NCBI GenBank assembly: GCA_030621455.1
Contig: JAUXHQ010000145.1
Location: 1 to 5,622 of the forward strand
Length of the DNA: 5,622 bases
Reading direction: 5' to 3'
From: Deltaproteobacteria bacterium
Lineage (GTDB): Bacteria > Desulfobacterota > UBA8473
Made by a program: the position numbers and the translations under genes. Every line of letters begins with the position of its first letter. The first letter of the stretch is position 1. The notes under the pieces are model-generated. The model made no database searches, was not told the origin of the DNA, and saw only the letters and a program-made list of their open reading frames with translations. This document shows positions 1-5,596 of the stretch, one piece after another.

Positions 1-54
1 ACCACTGCAGCCCCCCTCATTCGTCCCTTCTTCGATCCCTACCTGATAGACTAG
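1..54 (+). CDS. Possible C-terminal end of an upstream gene (partial)
   Basis: Frame 1 is open from the window edge to a TAG stop at 52-54 and would encode TTAAPLIRPFFDPYLID. Codon third positions are mostly C or T, unlike the AT-rich sequence that begins right after the stop, which is why I consider it coding. Seventeen residues are too few to identify a family, and no function is proposed. If real, the gene lies upstream on the same strand, about 220 bp from the lyase-like gene. An alternative reading is the start of a minus-strand gene at position 20. Confidence is low. Confidence 0.28.
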   Translation, partial: TTAAPLIRPFFDPYLID

Positions 55-122
55 AAAATAATTGTATACTAATTATATACCCACAAACTTCGAGAGAACC
101 CTCCATACGGATAAATGTAGAA

Positions 123-150
123 TTTACATTTTGTATAATATCTTTATTAT
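123..150 (+). promoter_or_regulatory. Candidate sigma70-like promoter upstream of the lyase-like gene
   Basis: TTTACA at 123-128 (5 of 6 to TTGACA) and TATTAT at 145-150 (5 of 6 to TATAAT) are separated by 16 bp. An exact TATAAT also lies at 134-139, but without a good -35 partner. Transcription would start near 157 and leave a leader of about 120 nt before the first complete gene. The region is AT-rich, so chance matches are likely. The promoter is inferred from motifs only. Confidence 0.35.
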
Positions 151-277
151 CAATAGGTTAAAAGTTTTCAGCAGAAATTTGGGTAAGGTAAGAGCACTTG
201 TTGTAATTACGGCATGAGAATTGCTAAAACGGCGGATGGTGAAGGAAGCCAGCCATTGATCCTAAAAGAGGTTTAAT

Positions 278-1213
278 ATGCCGGATGAAGTGACCATAGT
301 TGAGGTGGGCCCCTGGGAGGGACTTCAATGCGAGCATAGATACATACCGGTAGAGAAAAAGATAGAACTCATTAAGAAGATCTCTGAGACAGGGGTGAAA
401 AAAATCGTCGCCACAAGCTTTGCACATCCCAAATCGCTTCCGCAATTTGTGGATTCTGAGCAGGTAATGAACGCCCTCAACAGCAGTTCCAGCGTGATCT
501 ATCTTGCTGCTGTTCCCAACGAGATCGCATGCAGGAGAGCGCTCGCCTCCCGCGTTAAAGAGGTTCTTATCTGGGTCTCCACCAGTGAAACCCATAATAT
601 GCGAACGCTCGGTGTTCCGGTAGCCAGTACGATGAAGGAGATCCAGCTGATCGCTAAGATATGCAAAGAGAATAACGTAAGAATCCGCTCGATGATAGCG
701 ACAGCATTTGGTTGTGCATACGAAGGGGAAACGCCGATTGCGGCTGTCCGGGAACTGGTATTAAAATTAAATAAGCTGGGATGTCAGGAAGTGTGCCTGA
801 CGGATACACATGGCATGGCGAACCCTAAGGAGGTGAGGGAAAGGATATCACATTTAAAGAGGGAATTACCTCATGTGACCTTTAGCGTACATTTCCATGA
901 TGCCAAAGGGATGGGAATTGCCAATGGGTTTGCTGCTTTTGAGGAGGGCGTAAGGATTTTTGACAGCGCTGTGGGTGGAATAGGGACTGCTCCGGATATG
1001 CCGGGAGGGTCGAGGGATATTCCAACCGAAGCCTTAGTATTCATGTTTGAAAAGATGGGGGTGTCCACGGGCATTGATTTGGATAAGCTGTCTGCTTGTA
1101 CTGATCTTGCGGAAAAGATTATCGGAAGAAGGTTGGAACGGAGCAATAGCGTGGGACGCGCTACCAAAGATAGAGACGTTGTCACCAATCCCCTCGAAGA
1201 GCTTCCGGTTTAG
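278..1213 (+). CDS. HMG-CoA lyase-like DRE-TIM protein with altered active site
   Basis: This is a 311-residue protein of the HMG-CoA lyase / pyruvate carboxyltransferase TIM-barrel family, which cleaves or forms C-C bonds in acyl-CoA or 2-oxo acid substrates using a divalent metal. Family marks include EVGPWEGLQ (residues 9-17), TSFAHPK (46-52), FGCAYEG (144-150), TDTHGM (175-180), VHFHD (204-208) and a glycine-rich stretch ending in PTEA (about 229-252). The length fits bacterial HMG-CoA lyases. The metal histidines H205 and H207 and E251 are kept. Against the human enzyme as I remember it, R41 is W13, D42 is E14, E72 is V44, C266 is A238 and N275 is D247. Authentic HMG-CoA lyase activity is therefore doubtful; another lyase, aldolase or condensing reaction is possible. 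The ATG start is supported by AAGAGG at 266-271, six bases upstream. It probably belongs to the acyl-CoA cluster that follows. Confidence 0.85.
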   Translation: MPDEVTIVEVGPWEGLQCEHRYIPVEKKIELIKKISETGVKKIVATSFAHPKSLPQFVDSEQVMNALNSSSSVIYLAAVPNEIACRRALASRVKEVLIWVSTSETHNMRTLGVPVASTMKEIQLIAKICKENNVRIRSMIATAFGCAYEGETPIAAVRELVLKLNKLGCQEVCLTDTHGMANPKEVRERISHLKRELPHVTFSVHFHDAKGMGIANGFAAFEEGVRIFDSAVGGIGTAPDMPGGSRDIPTEALVFMFEKMGVSTGIDLDKLSACTDLAEKIIGRRLERSNSVGRATKDRDVVTNPLEELPV

Positions 1214-1275
1214 CGACACTCCCGGAGAACCGTAGCATGAGCGTATCCTTTTTCGTCCCGGCAAGAGCCAAACCC

Positions 1276-1307
1276 TGTTTGTTTGTTTGTTTGTTTGTTT
1301 GTTTGTT
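1276..1307 (+). repeat. Perfect (TGTT)8 tetranucleotide tract
   Basis: Eight exact tandem copies of TGTT span 32 bp in the 155-bp gap between the lyase-like gene and the BcrC-like gene, 61 bp before the latter's start codon. The tract lies outside any supported coding frame. Perfect tetranucleotide tracts of this length are prone to slipped-strand mispairing, so copy number may vary among cells. Any effect on expression of the downstream pair is inference. Confidence 0.95.
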
Positions 1308-1368
1308 GGTTGATTAATTAAGTGAAATGCCACCATTAGAATTATGGTCGTAAAGGAGGAATCTCGTT

Positions 1369-2508
1369 ATGGAAAAGGTTTTAAGCAGGTTCATGGAGCT
1401 GTCAACTGATCCATACGCTAGTGTTGCCAAATGGAAGGAGGATACAGGTAAAAAGATTATCGGTTGTTTCCCCATGCGCATCCCGGAAGAGATCGTCCAT
1501 GCTTCCGGGATGCTGCCCGTGGTGATGTGGAGGGGTAACGAGGCCGTTACCCTGGGACATTCTTATGTACATAACTTCAATTGTGGCTTGACCCGTAGCT
1601 TTATCGACGACGTGATGAAGGAGAAACTCGACTTTATGGATGGGATGATATTCTACCGGTCATGTCTTCAGGCAGAGGAGGTACCTTCCACCATAGAGTT
1701 GAACGCTCCGCCTCGCCATTTTTTGTACCTTTACTTGCCTCCGCTATATCCGGGTGCGGTCTTTCGGGATTTCCTGATTCAGCAGTTGAAAAGGATGAAG
1801 GAAAACATAGAAGGGTGGGCTGGACAGGAAATAACTAAAGATGCTCTAAACAACAGCATCGAGGTGTATAATAAGAATCGCTCTCTCCTAAAGAGGTTAT
1901 ACGAACTGAGAAAAAGGAAACCGGGGACGATCAGGGCAAGAGAGATGCTGGCCATTGTTCACTCCAGCATGTTGATGGACAAAGAGGAGCACAGTAAACT
2001 GTTGGAAAGCCTCCTACCCGAGCTGGAAAATAGGGAGGCGATTGCCGATGGTAAGGTGAGGGTCATATTGACCGGCGGTCTTTGCCAGACTCCCCATACG
2101 GCTATCCTCGATCTCATCGAAGAAGCCGGGATGGTAGTGGTTGATGACGACATATACATCGGTTCACGGTACTTCGCAAATGAAGTTACGCCCGGTGATG
2201 ATCCTTTAGGATCACTGGCTGACCGTTACATGAAGAAAATACCACCCGATCCGACCATGGGGGACTGGAAGACCCTGTGGTCAGACTATATGGTCGACAA
2301 GGTCAGGGAGAACAACGCCAAAGGAATGGTCAGCTTGCTTGTCAAGTTTTGTCCTCCCCACCTCTGCTATTATCCGGACATAAAGCGGACTTTTGACAGG
2401 GAGGGTATCCCGGAAGTCATGATCGAGGTGGAACATGAGGTCGTATCTGTGGAACAGACAAGAACCAGACTTCAGGCATTTGTCGAGGTCATAAAAGGAG
2501 GCGCCTAA
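1369..2508 (+). CDS. Benzoyl-CoA reductase / 2-hydroxyacyl-CoA dehydratase family subunit, BcrC/HgdB-like
   Basis: A 379-residue subunit of the family that uses a low-potential [4Fe-4S] cluster to make radical or reduced acyl-CoA intermediates, either dehydrating 2-hydroxyacyl-CoA or reducing benzoyl-CoA-type rings. The length is close to that known for BcrC/BzdN proteins. Visible family marks are IGCFPMRIPEEIVHASGMLPV (residues 31-51, in the N-terminal domain), NFNCGLTRSF (69-78), TGGLCQTPHTAILDLIEEAG (235-254), VVVDDDIYIGSRYF (256-269), VKFCPPHLCYYPDIKR (325-340) and the C-terminal TRTRLQAFVE (364-373). C72, C99 and C328 are the likely cluster ligands. C33 is also present. The residue after C99 is Leu rather than the Asp common in relatives. 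A strong AAAGGAGGA lies at 1352-1360, nine bases before ATG counted from GGAGG. It ends directly at the next gene, so the two are surely cotranslated partners. Dehydratase versus reductase cannot be decided from sequence. Confidence 0.87.
   Translation: MEKVLSRFMELSTDPYASVAKWKEDTGKKIIGCFPMRIPEEIVHASGMLPVVMWRGNEAVTLGHSYVHNFNCGLTRSFIDDVMKEKLDFMDGMIFYRSCLQAEEVPSTIELNAPPRHFLYLYLPPLYPGAVFRDFLIQQLKRMKENIEGWAGQEITKDALNNSIEVYNKNRSLLKRLYELRKRKPGTIRAREMLAIVHSSMLMDKEEHSKLLESLLPELENREAIADGKVRVILTGGLCQTPHTAILDLIEEAGMVVVDDDIYIGSRYFANEVTPGDDPLGSLADRYMKKIPPDPTMGDWKTLWSDYMVDKVRENNAKGMVSLLVKFCPPHLCYYPDIKRTFDREGIPEVMIEVEHEVVSVEQTRTRLQAFVEVIKGGA
2495..2501 (+). promoter_or_regulatory. Ribosome binding site inside the upstream gene's end
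   Basis: AAGGAGG lies within the last codons of the BcrC-like gene, seven bases before the ATG of the BcrB-like gene, which follows the TAA stop directly. It fixes the start of the second subunit and suggests coupled translation giving matched amounts of the two subunits. Confidence 0.85.
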
Positions 2509-3774
2509 ATGGTACAGGAATTTAAGTTAAATAGATTGGAAACAACAAGGTTGATGGGCCCCATGGTCGATAAACACTGGAAAGAGTTGAGAACCGCTAA
2601 GGAAAGGGGAGAGAAGGTTGCCTGGTGTTCCGGAGTCCCCTTTATATTTGCATACGCCATGGACATGAAATGCCACTTCATGGCGGGGTATTCAGCGTAT
2701 TGTGCCGGAAGGAAAGCTGGTGAACACGTCCTAGAAATAGCCGACAGTACAGGTGAACTCCCGGACACATGTTCCTATCACAGAATGCATATGGGCATGG
2801 CCGAGGCGGTGAAGAGGGGGATCCCCGTGAGGGAGGATGTGGTGCTCCCCATACCCGATCTAATGATCGCAGGCAGGGTTTGTCCTGAGATGTCTCACTA
2901 TGCGGAGGCCCTCTATCGCAAGTTCGGCATTCAGGTTGCGGGTATCGAGGTGACGACACCCTACCAGGAATCCGACTATGCGGTTTTGGAACCGTATTTA
3001 GAGAGGCAATTTAAGGAGATTCTTATCCCCACAATGGAAGAGATTTGTGGCAAGCCCTTTGACTATGACCATATGCGTGAGATCCTTCGCGTGCTAAAGA
3101 AGACGGCAACCATACGGAACGACTGCCTGGAGTATTTCAAGAAGGTCCCGTCTCCCTGGACATTATGGGACTACGGGGTGAGTCTCGCCCCTGTAATATA
3201 TTTAATGGGAAAACCCGAGACCATACCGTACTATGAGAAACTGAGGGCGGAGTTGGAAGAGAGGTCTAAAAATAATATACCCGCCATTCTTCCGGAAGAG
3301 AAACACAGGGTCTTCTGGGATGGGTGGCTTCCATGGGGGTTTTTGGGACATTTCAGCCGTAAGCTTACGAGTTACGGCGCCAACCCAATTTCCGGGAGGT
3401 ATCCATGGGAGATGTTCCCCAGGCCGGACCTTATCGATCCTGAGGGAGATCCGGTTCATACTTTTGTGAAGGCGCTTTACACCGGAACGATGCTTGGCAA
3501 TAATATGGCAAAGCCGGGTCTGTCCCTTATAGACAAGATAATACCGGAATACCAGATCGATGGGCTGATCTTCTTTACAGCGAAAAGCTGCAGGATCTGG
3601 AAGAGCCAGCTGACTATCCTCGAAAAGATGGAGAGGAAGTACGGCATACCCGGGTTATGCCTTGAAGCGGACATGGCAGATCCGAAGATGTTCTCCGATG
3701 CACAGATAGATACGCGCTTGAACGCATTCTTCGAGGTGCTGGAGGCACGGAAAGAGAAGCGGAGATGGGTATAA
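2509..3774 (+). CDS. Benzoyl-CoA reductase / 2-hydroxyacyl-CoA dehydratase family subunit, BcrB/HgdA-like
   Basis: A 421-residue partner of the preceding subunit, in the size range of BcrB/BzdO-type proteins. Family marks include WCSGVPFIFAYAMDM (residues 39-53), DTCSYHRMHMG (86-96), IAGRVCPEMSHYAEAL (120-135), IEVTTPYQ (146-153), DGLIFFTAKSCRIWK (351-365) and the C-terminal GIPGLCLEADMADP (379-392) with DTRLNAFFEVLE (401-412). C88, C125 and C361 are the likely [4Fe-4S] ligands, so this subunit also appears cluster-competent. The order C-like then B-like matches the start of classical bcrCBAD or bzdNOPQ operons, but the ATPase/activator genes that should follow are not here; instead a repeat-filled gap and an acyl-CoA dehydrogenase come next. 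A cytoplasmic heterodimer with the upstream product is inferred. The substrate is unknown; a 2-hydroxyacyl-CoA dehydratase dependent on a distant HgdC-type activator is equally possible. Confidence 0.86.
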   Translation: MVQEFKLNRLETTRLMGPMVDKHWKELRTAKERGEKVAWCSGVPFIFAYAMDMKCHFMAGYSAYCAGRKAGEHVLEIADSTGELPDTCSYHRMHMGMAEAVKRGIPVREDVVLPIPDLMIAGRVCPEMSHYAEALYRKFGIQVAGIEVTTPYQESDYAVLEPYLERQFKEILIPTMEEICGKPFDYDHMREILRVLKKTATIRNDCLEYFKKVPSPWTLWDYGVSLAPVIYLMGKPETIPYYEKLRAELEERSKNNIPAILPEEKHRVFWDGWLPWGFLGHFSRKLTSYGANPISGRYPWEMFPRPDLIDPEGDPVHTFVKALYTGTMLGNNMAKPGLSLIDKIIPEYQIDGLIFFTAKSCRIWKSQLTILEKMERKYGIPGLCLEADMADPKMFSDAQIDTRLNAFFEVLEARKEKRRWV

Positions 3775-3782
3775 TTCATAAC

Positions 3783-3994
3783 CGGAAATTTTGAAACTCA
3801 TTTGAATTATGCTTTTAAGCCATTTGTAGCTCATAATTGATGGTTTCGTAAAAAGTCGTCATTCCCGTGAAAACGAGAATCCAGCAGTCAGGTAACTCAT
3901 TGAAAACACTAGATTCTTGCTTTAGCAGGAATGACAAAAACTTCACTTTTTTGACTTTTTACGAGACCATCATAATTGAGTTTCAAAATTTCTG
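3783..3994. repeat. Outer inverted repeat, a possible older mini-element split by the inner one
   Basis: Arms at 3783-3800 (CGGAAATTTTGAAACTCA) and 3977-3994 pair at 17 of 18 positions, with 16 consecutive perfect pairs (3785-3800 with 3977-3992). A further AATTATG/CATAATT pairing (3805-3811 with 3971-3977) extends the stem past a four-base bulge. ATAAC occurs immediately outside both arms (3778-3782 and 3995-3999), as expected of a 5-bp target duplication. Removing the inner element and one flanking repeat copy leaves a hairpin of about 73 bp. Whether it was a mobile element or a simple hairpin is inference. No T-run follows the stem, so it is not a typical terminator. Confidence 0.6.
3838..3972. 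mobile_element. MITE-like inverted-repeat element with dRS3-like inner arms
   Basis: Terminal arms TGGTTTCGTAAAAAGTC (3841-3857) and its complement (3953-3969) match at 16 of 17. Including three more bases on each side (TGA/TCA) gives 19 of 20. Two boundaries are possible: a 129-bp element with exact 10-bp direct repeats TCATAATTGA (3831-3840 and 3970-3979), or a 135-bp element with 4-bp repeats TAAT. Inside, 3858-3881 and 3912-3935 form a second inverted repeat (19 of 24), each arm carrying the GTCATTCC...GAATC pattern seen in many proteobacterial intergenic repeats. There is no coding capacity, so it would need a transposase supplied from elsewhere. It separates the Fe-S pair from the acyl-CoA dehydrogenase gene and could fold into a long hairpin in RNA. 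Confidence 0.8.
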
Positions 3995-4022
3995 ATAACA
4001 GATATTTAGGAGGTTAAAACGT

Positions 4023-5165
4023 ATGCCTTTTCAACTAACCGAAGAAGAGGAGATGTTTAGAAAGTCTTTGAGAAGCTTTTTAGAAGAGAAGGTGGCGCCG
4101 AGGGCTGCTGAAATCGACAGGAATGACGAATTCCCCGGTGATCTATACAGGGCTATGAGTGAAATCGGCATCCAGGCTGTGTTCTTCCCTGAGGAGTATG
4201 GAGGGTCCGGCGGAGATCTTCTGGCCTGTTGCCTCACCACAGAGGAGATTAGCCGAGTGAGCGGAAGCATGGCCGTGCTCACGGGTCCCCCCTTATCCCT
4301 TGCTTCCGCAGCCTTCAGGTTGGCCGGCACCCATGAACAGAAGCTCAAGTATCTCCCCAAGTTGGCGAGCGGTGAATGGATCTATGCCATAGCCATTACC
4401 GAACCGGATGCCGGATCCGATGTTTCTGCTATAAGAACGACTGCCGAACTGAAAGGTGACCATTATGTATTAAACGGCACAAAGCGGTTTCACACAATGG
4501 GAGATCAGGCGGATGTGACCACTGTCTATGTGAAGACAGATATGAGCAAAGGGGTAAAGGGGATCAGCACATTTGTAATTGAAGGGGAAACCCCCGGGAG
4601 AATCATCGCAAAGAAGGAAGAGATGATGGGAATAAAGGGTATTGCATCGTGCGAGATCGTCTTTGAGGATTGTCGGATTCCCAGGGAAAACCTCCTTGGA
4701 AAAGAGGGGGAGGGCTTTAAGGATGTTATGCGCACCCTCGACGAGAGTCGGCCGATAGTAGCTGCCATGGGCGTGGGATTGGCCCAGGGCGCTCTCGATT
4801 GTGCTGTGAGCTATGCAAAAGAGAGGGTACAATTTGGAAAACCGATCTGCGAGTTCCAGGGGATCCAGTTCATGCTGGCGGACATGGCAACCCAGATCGA
4901 AGCATCCCGGTATCTCGTATACAGGGCTGCCAGCATTGCATTAAATCGTAACAGAGAAAGTATGATGCTGGCTTCCATGGCAAAATATTTTAGCAGTGAC
5001 ATTGCCATGAAGGTTACCACCGACGCGGTTCAGGTCCTGGGAGGATATGGGTACAGTACCGAATATCCCGTTGAGAGGATGATGAGGGACGCCAAGTGCT
5101 TTCAGATATTCGAAGGGACAAATCAGATCCAGAGGGTAGTAGTGGCGAGGTCTTTGTTGGGATAA
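4023..5165 (+). CDS. Acyl-CoA dehydrogenase (FAD-dependent)
   Basis: A 380-residue, full-length flavoenzyme that oxidises an acyl-CoA to the 2,3-enoyl-CoA and passes electrons to electron-transfer flavoprotein. The N-terminal helical domain starts at LTEEEEMF; the middle beta domain has ITEPDAGSD (residues 125-133) and NGTKRFHTMGDQAD (151-164); the C-terminal helical domain has RVQFGKPICEFQGIQ (268-282), QVLGGYGYSTEYPVERMMRD (337-356) and FEGTNQIQR (363-371). E364 is the expected catalytic base, in the position used by short- and medium-chain and many branched-chain enzymes. Residues 156-159 are F-H-T-M where F/W-I-T-N is usual next to the flavin; the Thr is kept. AGGAGG at 4008-4013 supports the ATG, nine bases on. 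The B12-binding gene begins 32 bp after its stop, suggesting one transcript. Chain length and branching preference cannot be read from the sequence. Confidence 0.95.
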   Translation: MPFQLTEEEEMFRKSLRSFLEEKVAPRAAEIDRNDEFPGDLYRAMSEIGIQAVFFPEEYGGSGGDLLACCLTTEEISRVSGSMAVLTGPPLSLASAAFRLAGTHEQKLKYLPKLASGEWIYAIAITEPDAGSDVSAIRTTAELKGDHYVLNGTKRFHTMGDQADVTTVYVKTDMSKGVKGISTFVIEGETPGRIIAKKEEMMGIKGIASCEIVFEDCRIPRENLLGKEGEGFKDVMRTLDESRPIVAAMGVGLAQGALDCAVSYAKERVQFGKPICEFQGIQFMLADMATQIEASRYLVYRAASIALNRNRESMMLASMAKYFSSDIAMKVTTDAVQVLGGYGYSTEYPVERMMRDAKCFQIFEGTNQIQRVVVARSLLG

Positions 5166-5197
5166 GTTCACAGTAATAAGGGTTAAAGGAGTAGAGA

Positions 5198-5596
5198 ATG
5201 GCTGCAACGGATAGAAAGATCAGGGTTTTACTTACAAAATCCCGGATAGATGGGCATGATCGAGGGGTAAGGTATGTTGCCACAAGGTTGAGAGAGGCAG
5301 GGATGGAGGTCATATTCACGCGGTACAGGGACCCTGATGATATCATCAACTCAGCTTTGCAGGAAGACGTTGATGTGATCGGGCTCAGTTTCTCGGTGGG
5401 GGGATATCTCATCATTAGTTCGGACGTAATGAAGCTGGTAAGGAAGAATGGGATGGAAAACATTCTTGTTATCGTCGGCGGCATAATACCGGAAGATGAT
5501 ATCCCGGAATTATTGGAGATGGGTGTTTCCCGGACATTTGGGCCGGGATCTTATGCCGACGACATTGTCGAATATATAACGGCCCATGTAAGTTAG
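5198..5596 (+). CDS. Adenosylcobalamin-binding small subunit of an acyl-CoA mutase (methylmalonyl-CoA mutase type)
   Basis: A 132-residue stand-alone B12-binding domain, the size of the small subunits of two-part mutases such as McmA2, IcmB or HcmB, which carry the cofactor for 1,2-rearrangement of acyl-CoA skeletons. The base-off motif DxHxxG is D18-G-H20-D-R-G23, with H20 the expected lower cobalt ligand. LQEDVDVIGLS (residues 54-64) and VIVGGIIPEDDIPEL (91-105) are also typical, with G94-G95 the GG motif. The usual SxL is S64-F-S66, and the SGAH-like loop reads VGGY. AAAGGAG at 5185-5191 lies six bases before ATG. The large catalytic subunit is not in the window, though only 26 bp follow the stop. 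The rearranged substrate could be methylmalonyl-, isobutyryl-, 2-hydroxyisobutyryl- or another acyl-CoA; the altered loop warns against assuming methylmalonyl-CoA. Confidence 0.93.
   Translation: MAATDRKIRVLLTKSRIDGHDRGVRYVATRLREAGMEVIFTRYRDPDDIINSALQEDVDVIGLSFSVGGYLIISSDVMKLVRKNGMENILVIVGGIIPEDDIPELLEMGVSRTFGPGSYADDIVEYITAHVS

Noticed and set aside
1..25. Resemblance of TGCAGCCCCCC to the core of a cobalamin riboswitch, tempting because a B12 gene is in the cluster
   Set aside because: The downstream B12-box-like GCCAGGAGACC and the expected ACTG spacing are absent and the upstream half would lie outside the window.
1..35. Minus-strand gene start: ATG at 20-18 with AAGAAGG upstream, reading MRGAAV, giving a divergent layout
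   Set aside because: Only six codons are visible and the plus-strand frame through 52-54 has more natural codon use; it cannot be excluded.
60..82. GTATA...TATAC near-palindrome at 64-80 as an operator
   Set aside because: Only the five outer bases of each arm pair in a very AT-rich stretch, which is expected by chance.
1214..1275. Terminator or small RNA after the lyase-like gene
   Set aside because: CTCCCGGAG is a short imperfect palindrome without a following T-run; no stable stem is seen.
3951..3979. TTGACT at the end of the inner element as an outward promoter for the acyl-CoA dehydrogenase gene
   Set aside because: The nearest -10-like CATAAT (3971-3976) is only 14 bp away and at 16-18 bp there is no acceptable hexamer.
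3783..3994. Rho-independent terminator after the BcrB-like gene
   Set aside because: The stems are AT-rich or very long and no T-run follows the 3' arm; structure may still slow transcription.
5014..5484. A 156-codon minus-strand open frame spanning the end of the dehydrogenase gene and most of the B12 gene
   Set aside because: It lies opposite two genes with clear family motifs and its translation shows no recognisable domain.
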